20,361 bases of DNA, from NCBI GenBank assembly GCA_007116685.1, contig SKIC01000137.1, positions 1 through 20,361 of the forward strand. Reading direction: 5' to 3'. This stretch comes from Balneolales bacterium (GTDB lineage Bacteria; Bacteroidota; Rhodothermia; Balneolales; Natronogracilivirgulaceae). This document shows, piece by piece, positions 14,913 through 20,361 of the stretch. The notes under the pieces were generated by a model. That model was given only the letters and a program-made list of their open reading frames with translations, did no database searches and was not told the origin of the DNA. The position numbers and the translations under genes were made by a program. Position 1 is the first letter of the stretch. Each line of letters starts with the position of its first letter.

Positions 14913-15000
14913 TTCCAAAAAATCCAGAGTAATTCCAAAAAATGGAAGAATATCGGCTTTTTTAAAGATTTTATTGTCTCAGGGCAATTGCTTTTGTCTC
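14913..15000 (-). promoter_or_regulatory. Tandem 20-bp-period repeats, candidate activator sites
   Basis: TTCCAAAAAAT occurs at 14913-14923 and 14933-14943; the second copy continues to GGAA, making a TTCC-N7-GGAA palindrome (14933-14947). A second pair, TTGTCTC, occurs at 14974-14980 and 14994-15000 around the palindrome GCAATTGC (14984-14991). Both pairs have an exact 20-bp period. The first pair lies about 94-128 bp upstream of the predicted sigma-54 start, a normal enhancer distance. The rest of 14846-15048 is AT-rich without an ORF. Confidence 0.45.
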
Positions 15001-15048
15001 TTTTCCAGTGAAGAAAAGAAAAAGAACACTTGCGTTAGAATAGTCTTC

Positions 15049-18000
15049 TTAAAGTTTGTCCAATTTAGTTTCGATATCTTTAGAAACTTTTAGGACTGTA
15101 TCTTTAACAAAATCAATTAACTCTGTTCTGTCTTTTGAATCACCGTCTTCAGGGAAGTTTTCAAGCTCTCTGATTTTATCTTTCAGGATAGTTATTCCCA
15201 TGTTGTCGATACTTGGTTTGATTCGATGGGCTATTTTATTTATTTGAGCAAAGTCATTTCGTTTAAGAGCATCATCAAATTCAATAATTGCTTCTCCGGA
15301 AATTTTTACAAAAAGCCGGAGCATGTGCGTTATAAAATTTTGATCCCCGTGGCTAAGCTCTTCAAGTACTTTGAGGTTAAAAAGAGGCTCCTCAGATAAA
15401 AACTCTTCATTTTCGTTTTTAATTTTGGTTTCGCTTAGAAATGGAATCAACTTAGCGTAAAGTTCTTCTTCGCTAAAAGGTTTGGTGACAAAATTATCCA
15501 TTCCTGCTTTTAAATAGCGTTCTATATCGTGTCGGAAAGCATTGGCCGTTAAAGCAATAATGGGCGTCTTTATTTTAAAATCATTTCTGATCTTCAAAGT
15601 TGCCTCCAGTCCATCCATTACCGGCATTTGTATGTCCATCAGAATCAAATCGTATGATTTTGCTTTAGCTTTATCAATGGCTTCCTGGCCGTTTACGGCT
15701 TCGTCTACCGTGCAGCCGAAGTAATGTAAAGACTGCAGGGCGATAAAACGATTCATCTCGTTATCTTCAACGATTAGAATATGCTTACCGGTAAAGGCAC
15801 TTGCCTCAATTTTTTCGGCGGCAAATCGTAATTTAGAAACATCGCCTTTAGGTAGAAGCAGTTCAAACGTTACTTTGGTTCCGATACCTTTTTGACTTTT
15901 TATGTCAATATTACCGCCCATAAGAAGAATCATTTCCCGCGCAATAGCCGTACCAAGCCCGGTACCTTCGTATTTACGGTTTGAAGCACTTTGTTCCTGG
16001 GCAAATTTATCAAAGAGCTTTTCTAGAAACTCTTCACTCATACCAATACCGGTATCCTTTACCGTAAATTGAACACGCTGAGTAGTACTAGACTCATCAA
16101 CCAACTCCACACGAAAATGAATAGATCCAGTATCGGTGAATTTAATCGCATTCCCCAGCAGATTTATTAATACTTGCCTGATTCTACCTTCGTCACCAAC
16201 ATGCGCTTCGCTCAGTTTATCATCTACAAATAGTTGGAAGTCTATATTTTTTTCCTGAGCCTGACTATGCAATATGCTGTAAGCATTTGATGCCACTGCA
16301 GAAATACTAAAATCCAGTTGTTCAAGTTCCAATTGGCCTGATTCTATTTTGGCCATATCCAAGATATGATTCGAAATAGTAAGCAAATGTTTTGCGGCTG
16401 AGTCTGATTGAGCTACATAAAAACGTTGATCCGCACCGAGGTTTTGTTTCCCAAGTTCGCGAATCATACCGATGATAACATTTAAGGGTGTTCGTATTTC
16501 ATGGCTCATATTTGCAAGAAATACCTCTTTCGACTTCGCGGCCTCCTCGGCAACAGATTTGGCTTCTGCTAACTCTATTTCCAGTTTCTTTTGTTCTGTG
16601 ATATCCAGATAGATACCAATACGTCCTATTTCCTGGCCGCGATCGTTAACATTTGGTGCGCCACTTGTAAACCACCATTGAGGTTTGCCATTTTTGTCAA
16701 GAAGATGAATCTCACAATTATCCGTAAGGCCGAATTCAGTATCCGTCTTTATGAGACGTTTTTCTTTAACTACAAAAAACTTATCTATATTTTGATTCTG
16801 TAATTCTGCAAAGGTATAGCCCGACATTTCGCAAAAGGTATGATTCGCAAAAAGTATAGAGTTATTTGTATCTACCTCGATGAGGCCAAGGTTCATGTTC
16901 GCAATGATATTTCTATACTTTTCTTCCTGCATGCGAAGCTGTTCTTCAACCTTTTTCCGTTTCTGAATATTAATAATCATCTGACCGAACAGGTGAAGTA
17001 AGCGCTGCTCTTTTTCAGTATAATTGTGGTGTTTTTGAACCGAATCAAAGCCCACAAACCCAACCAATTTGTTATTGTCATTCATAGGGATGGCAATCAG
17101 ACTTTTAATGCCTTGGGGTTCTAAAATGGCACGCAAGCCCTCTTCGCCGTCATTTTCCAGGGCTAATACATCTTTAATGTAAAAGGCTTCTCCTTTTTGA
17201 TGAGCTTCTACCCATTGCGGGAAAAACTCCATGGGTATTTCTTGCAGATTTTGTATCTCCGGTTCTATACCTTCGTTACACCATTCGTAGGTATTCGAGG
17301 TGGTTTTGTTTTCAAAATCATAATCAAAAATATAAGACCGGTCGGCCTGTACAAAGCGCCCCATTCTTTCTAAGGAATCATGAATAGTATGCTCTACATC
17401 CTTTAAATCAATGTTTATGTAAGTTGAGGCTATATCAATTAAAACTTCTTGTAAAAGACGCTCTTGATCTAAATTAGCCTGTGTAGAATACTGCCGGGTA
17501 CGGTCCATAATAATACCGTCAATTCGAATAGGATTTTGATGTTCATCAAAAATCATTTTCGCTCTGTTACGCACCCATTTTATTTTACCGTCAGTGGTTT
17601 TTATGCGATATTTCTCATTAGATGAGCCCTCAGTTTGAAGTTGATGGTATATTTTTGGGATGATGTCTTTGTCTTCTTCAATAATCGCTTTTTTCCACCA
17701 TGAGGAATCATCTAACCATTGCTCAATAGGTATTCCGTACATAGCTTCTACAGAAGGGCTTACAAAAATCATTTTGTAATCGGGCAAACGTACAGACCAA
17801 ATCACATCTTCCAGCTCATTAAGTACACTCTCTAACTTTTGGCGATTTTCTGTTACTTCTTTCTTTTGCGATGCATATTCAAGGTTTTTGCCGAGTTGAT
17901 GAATAATTTTTTTTAGCTCAAATTTTAGTTCTCGTGCCAGTGTTTTTTTCTTACCGAGAATCAACCTACCATAGCCTGCCAAAGGGTAAGAATAATAAAC

Positions 18001-18276
18001 GCTATCATCAGTTTGTATTTCAATTACATCGTCTGTTTTCTCCGAGATTTCTTTAAGGATTTTTTCACAAGCAGATATCCATTGGGGATTTTTCTCAAGT
18101 GCTGCAGGCTGTATGTACGTGATAGCCTTTTCTTTGAGAATTGCAGCAGCAAAACAACCAAGTTTTTTTAAGTATATGGGTACGGCTTTTCGAAGGATAT
18201 CAATAGTATCACCCTCGGGGTTTTGACTTAAAGTAATTTCAAGTAAAAGCTGGGTGTTTATTTTTTCTTGTTCCAT
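15049..18276 (-). CDS. Hybrid sensor histidine kinase (GAF-like, PAS, GAF, PAS, HisKA, HATPase, REC, HPt)
   Basis: 1075 residues, soluble (no membrane helix seen). Order: GAF-like N-terminal domain (about 1-130), PAS/PAC (145-262, VIWSVRLPDYKMIFVSPS), GAF (270-440, FVGFVGFDSV-type end), PAS/PAC (450-562), coiled coil, HisKA with FLANMSHEIRTPLN and H592, HATPase_c with N-box LINLLGNAIKF, DTGIGM and GTGLGTAIAR, receiver domain (832-945; acidic VEDNE, phosphoacceptor D881 in LMDIQMPVMDG, TKPF), and HPt (about 965-1060; AHRIKP with H1017). All four phosphorelay residues of an H-D-H chain to an external Asp are intact. It overlaps the FIST gene by 19 bp and likely works with it; the final target is probably the receiver of the adjacent sigma-54 activator, whose N-terminus is outside the window. 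Confidence 0.93.
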   Translation of the reverse strand: MEQEKINTQLLLEITLSQNPEGDTIDILRKAVPIYLKKLGCFAAAILKEKAITYIQPAALEKNPQWISACEKILKEISEKTDDVIEIQTDDSVYYSYPLAGYGRLILGKKKTLARELKFELKKIIHQLGKNLEYASQKKEVTENRQKLESVLNELEDVIWSVRLPDYKMIFVSPSVEAMYGIPIEQWLDDSSWWKKAIIEEDKDIIPKIYHQLQTEGSSNEKYRIKTTDGKIKWVRNRAKMIFDEHQNPIRIDGIIMDRTRQYSTQANLDQERLLQEVLIDIASTYINIDLKDVEHTIHDSLERMGRFVQADRSYIFDYDFENKTTSNTYEWCNEGIEPEIQNLQEIPMEFFPQWVEAHQKGEAFYIKDVLALENDGEEGLRAILEPQGIKSLIAIPMNDNNKLVGFVGFDSVQKHHNYTEKEQRLLHLFGQMIINIQKRKKVEEQLRMQEEKYRNIIANMNLGLIEVDTNNSILFANHTFCEMSGYTFAELQNQNIDKFFVVKEKRLIKTDTEFGLTDNCEIHLLDKNGKPQWWFTSGAPNVNDRGQEIGRIGIYLDITEQKKLEIELAEAKSVAEEAAKSKEVFLANMSHEIRTPLNVIIGMIRELGKQNLGADQRFYVAQSDSAAKHLLTISNHILDMAKIESGQLELEQLDFSISAVASNAYSILHSQAQEKNIDFQLFVDDKLSEAHVGDEGRIRQVLINLLGNAIKFTDTGSIHFRVELVDESSTTQRVQFTVKDTGIGMSEEFLEKLFDKFAQEQSASNRKYEGTGLGTAIAREMILLMGGNIDIKSQKGIGTKVTFELLLPKGDVSKLRFAAEKIEASAFTGKHILIVEDNEMNRFIALQSLHYFGCTVDEAVNGQEAIDKAKAKSYDLILMDIQMPVMDGLEATLKIRNDFKIKTPIIALTANAFRHDIERYLKAGMDNFVTKPFSEEELYAKLIPFLSETKIKNENEEFLSEEPLFNLKVLEELSHGDQNFITHMLRLFVKISGEAIIEFDDALKRNDFAQINKIAHRIKPSIDNMGITILKDKIRELENFPEDGDSKDRTELIDFVKDTVLKVSKDIETKLDKL

Positions 18277-19358
18277 TTAGCAACTACAATAGTTTTGTTA
18301 AATAATTCCAATATGGTATCACCCGGATTTGCAATTTCTCCGATGCTTAGAATCCCGTTCATGGGTTTATCTTTATTAAGCAGGCTGAGTTCCTTGCTAA
18401 AATCTTCTTGCATATAGAGTACGCGCGAAATACAGTCTACACAGAATTGTTCCGAATCCTTATGGGTTGTAGGCTTGGACGCTACGAATACCGCTTTTTG
18501 GGCTCCTTGTAAAAGTGAATCCATATTTCCATTCATCATACGGATATAATCACCTTCCGGAACATGATCAACGATATGAAGTTTCCCATCTTCAGAGGCA
18601 TAAGGGTCGCGAATAGTCATTTCCGAATCTAATCTAACCAGCCCCAATGGATAAGATTTGGCGACGTCAAAGAAATTTTCATGTAAAATATCCACACCGG
18701 AATGCAATTTGATTTGTTTCCGGTATATATCGATAGCGGGCTCCCAATTCAAACTAATGATAGTGTTACCCTCTGTTTCAGTCACTTTTATCGGCTCACT
18801 AATAGGCGTCCATCCGTGTGCTACGCCCACATGAATAGGGGCGTCCATCACACCTATAACAGCCGTGTTTTCTGAAACAGAATCGTGATGAATGATGCAA
18901 GGAAAGGGTTTAAAACTGAGAGAGCCGGCACCACCGCCAACGTAGTTTGCTTCCGGCCCCCAACAATTATACAGAGAGTCGATTAGATTCGCTTTTTTGG
19001 ATGCAAGTGCATCCGTAAAACAGAAAATGGCCGGATTTTGTATGGAATGAGCTTCGGCATGATTCGAAATCGACTCATTTATTTCTGTGATGTCTTTGCT
19101 CAGGTCAATCAGCGCTGTTTTGAGCTCGTAAGAAAGTGGCACAACTAAAATCCCTTCTTCACGCCGTATACCATCCGCAATAATTTCGGGGAAAATACCT
19201 CCAATCACTGGCTTGGAAAATGTTTTTAAAACAGTTTCTATTTCTTCTTTACCGGGATGATTTTTGTCTGCAAAAAACAATAATACAGAGCTTACATTTG
19301 GATGGTTTTGAAACTCATTTAGAGTTTGTTCAAGAGATTTTACATTTTCACAATACAT
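18258..19358 (-). CDS. FIST-domain sensory protein
   Basis: 366 residues with both halves of the FIST (F-box and intracellular signal transduction) module and no other domain. FIST_N includes SVLLFFADK, PVIGGIFPEII and the glycine motif YVGGGAGSLSF (GGGAGS 141-146). FIST_C ends with GILSIGEIANPGDTILELFNKTIVVAKW, the family's hallmark GEI-x-N ... N-K-T motif. FIST domains are thought to bind small molecules such as amino acids and commonly sit beside or within signalling proteins. Here the gene lies 8 bp after the sigma-54 activator and overlaps the hybrid kinase gene by 19 bp, so it is probably the kinase's input subunit. No signal peptide, hence cytoplasmic. A CxxC (306-309) is present, possibly redox or metal related. 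Confidence 0.9.
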   Translation of the reverse strand: MYCENVKSLEQTLNEFQNHPNVSSVLLFFADKNHPGKEEIETVLKTFSKPVIGGIFPEIIADGIRREEGILVVPLSYELKTALIDLSKDITEINESISNHAEAHSIQNPAIFCFTDALASKKANLIDSLYNCWGPEANYVGGGAGSLSFKPFPCIIHHDSVSENTAVIGVMDAPIHVGVAHGWTPISEPIKVTETEGNTIISLNWEPAIDIYRKQIKLHSGVDILHENFFDVAKSYPLGLVRLDSEMTIRDPYASEDGKLHIVDHVPEGDYIRMMNGNMDSLLQGAQKAVFVASKPTTHKDSEQFCVDCISRVLYMQEDFSKELSLLNKDKPMNGILSIGEIANPGDTILELFNKTIVVAKWNKKK

Positions 19359-19366
19359 GATTGCAA

Positions 19367-20361
19367 CTAATTGGTTGTTATTTCCCCACTTTTAAGCAGG
19401 TTGTATATGGTTGATTTTCCTATATCCAGGATCTCAGCAGTTTGTACCACATTGTTGTCATTCTTTGACAAGTAATACTGAATGATATCATTAGTATGTT
19501 CGCGCAAGGTTTTCGTACCGGTAATGAGCATATCACTGCTAATGGCATTATGCCAGGTTATGTCGCCCGGTTGAATTTCGTCATCTTCGCACATGACCAC
19601 CGCAAGTTCTATGATCGCTTTTAGCTCTCGAACATTTCCGGGAAATGGATAGGAAGCTAACTTATCACGAGCTTCCGGGGTCAGAACCGGGGCCTTTATT
19701 CCGTTTTCTTTTGCTGCTTCTGCTATAAAATGTTTTGCGAGTAAGAAGATATCATTTCCTCTCTCCCGAAGCGGGGGGAGCTCTATGGGCAAACCGATAA
19801 TTCTAAAGTATAGGTCTTCTCTGAAGTTGCCCTTTTTTACTTCTTCTGATAGATTTTTATGTGTTGCGGATATTAGGCGTATATCAAAGGGGATAGGCTT
19901 ATTTCCACCTACTCTTACCACCTCACGCTCTTGTAAAACTCTCAAGAGTTTTACCTGTAAATTTAAATCCATTTCGGCTATTTCATCCAGGAAGACCGTT
20001 CCGCCATTTGCTTCTTCAAATTTTCCTTTTTTCAGACTATCGGCTCCGGTAAACGCTCCTTTTTCATGTCCGAATAATTCACTTTCTGCCAGGTCTTTGG
20101 GTATAGCCGCCACGTTTATAGCTACAAAGGGCTTTTTCTTTCTATCACTGTTGAAGTGGATAGCCTTCGCAAAAACTTCTTTTCCGGAACCTGTTTCTCC
20201 GGTAAGTGATACATTGATGTTCGTACGAATAGCTTTTTCTACTAATTTGAAGGTTTTTTTTATGGCCGGGCTATTACCAATGATGCTTTTTTCAAAACTG
20301 AATTTTGTACCGAGCTGTTCTTTTAACGTTGCAACCTCCTCACGAAGATTTTGATTTTCGC
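19367..20361 (-). CDS. NtrC-like sigma-54-dependent transcriptional activator (5' end outside window)
   Basis: The frame stays open to the window edge, so the start is not seen; about 331 residues remain. They begin with a coiled linker (ENQNLREEVATLKEQLG), then the AAA+ domain: SIIGNSPAIK, Walker A GETGSGKE, ESELFGHEKGAFTGA with the sigma-54-contacting GAFTGA loop, Walker B GGTVFLDEIAEM, the R-finger region NFREDLYFRI and sensor II FPGNVREL. The end is a Fis-type helix-turn-helix (DNNVVQTAEILDIGKSTIYNLLK). A receiver domain is likely upstream given the linker and the neighbouring phosphorelay kinase, but is not visible. The FIST gene follows after 8 bp. A GTG at 20113 is internal, not a start, because the AAA+ domain begins upstream of it. 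Confidence 0.95.
   Translation of the reverse strand, partial: ENQNLREEVATLKEQLGTKFSFEKSIIGNSPAIKKTFKLVEKAIRTNINVSLTGETGSGKEVFAKAIHFNSDRKKKPFVAINVAAIPKDLAESELFGHEKGAFTGADSLKKGKFEEANGGTVFLDEIAEMDLNLQVKLLRVLQEREVVRVGGNKPIPFDIRLISATHKNLSEEVKKGNFREDLYFRIIGLPIELPPLRERGNDIFLLAKHFIAEAAKENGIKAPVLTPEARDKLASYPFPGNVRELKAIIELAVVMCEDDEIQPGDITWHNAISSDMLITGTKTLREHTNDIIQYYLSKNDNNVVQTAEILDIGKSTIYNLLKSGEITTN

Noticed and set aside
20111..20113. GTG as the start of the sigma-54 activator
   Set aside because: Upstream codons in the same frame encode Walker A GETGSGKE and the linker, so GTG is an internal Val codon and the gene runs off the window.
19785..20354. A 189-codon open frame on the plus strand
   Set aside because: It lies antisense to the AAA+ domain of the sigma-54 activator, has Ser/Phe-rich composition typical of a reverse-frame shadow, and shows no recognisable motif.

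Overview
The window looks like a chromosomal segment of a Bacteroidota-related bacterium, most likely from the Balneolota/Rhodothermota side. Three things support this: a 1537-residue exported protein ending in a type IX secretion (T9SS) type A sorting domain of the 'YPNPFN' kind; a tRNA gene with a Bacteroidota-style promoter (TTTG, 21-nt gap, TATATTTG); and weak or absent Shine-Dalgarno sequences before most genes. The phylum-level assignment is an inference from these traits, not a database match.

Left part (1-2757): a tRNA-Leu(TAA) on the minus strand with its own promoter and terminator; a 3' remnant of a decayed sensor histidine kinase, too short for usual ORF calling; a full-length SelO-type protein AMPylase; and, convergent with it, a RelB-like/RelE-like toxin-antitoxin pair preceded by a 31-bp nested palindrome.

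Middle part (2758-8628): an exported erythromycin-esterase-family protein, divergent from a LytS-type kinase / LytTR response-regulator pair (stop and start codons overlap). The shared intergenic region carries three GTGAT repeats about two helical turns apart. Next is a P1B-4 type metal-efflux ATPase (SPC and HEGST signatures) with degenerate HMA-like domains, a His-rich linker and an inverted repeat just before its start codon.

Right part (8629-20361), all on the minus strand: rfbA-rfbC (two of the four dTDP-L-rhamnose genes); the large FG-GAP/UnbV/T9SS protein; then an operon reading NtrC-like sigma-54 activator (5' end beyond the window), FIST-domain sensor protein, and a hybrid histidine kinase (GAF-like, PAS, GAF, PAS, HisKA, HATPase, REC, HPt).

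The most interesting point is a link between these last parts. The 263-bp region between the hybrid kinase gene and the T9SS protein gene holds a near-consensus sigma-54 promoter (TGGCACG-N4-TTGGT), correctly spaced and pointing at the T9SS gene. About 95-125 bp upstream of its predicted start site are two 11-bp direct repeats with a 20-bp period, where an enhancer-binding protein would be expected. The sequence therefore suggests a local circuit in which a FIST sensor and hybrid-kinase phosphorelay feed a sigma-54 activator that switches on a giant secreted surface protein. This is an inference to be tested; no CRISPR array, transposase, integrase or rRNA was found.
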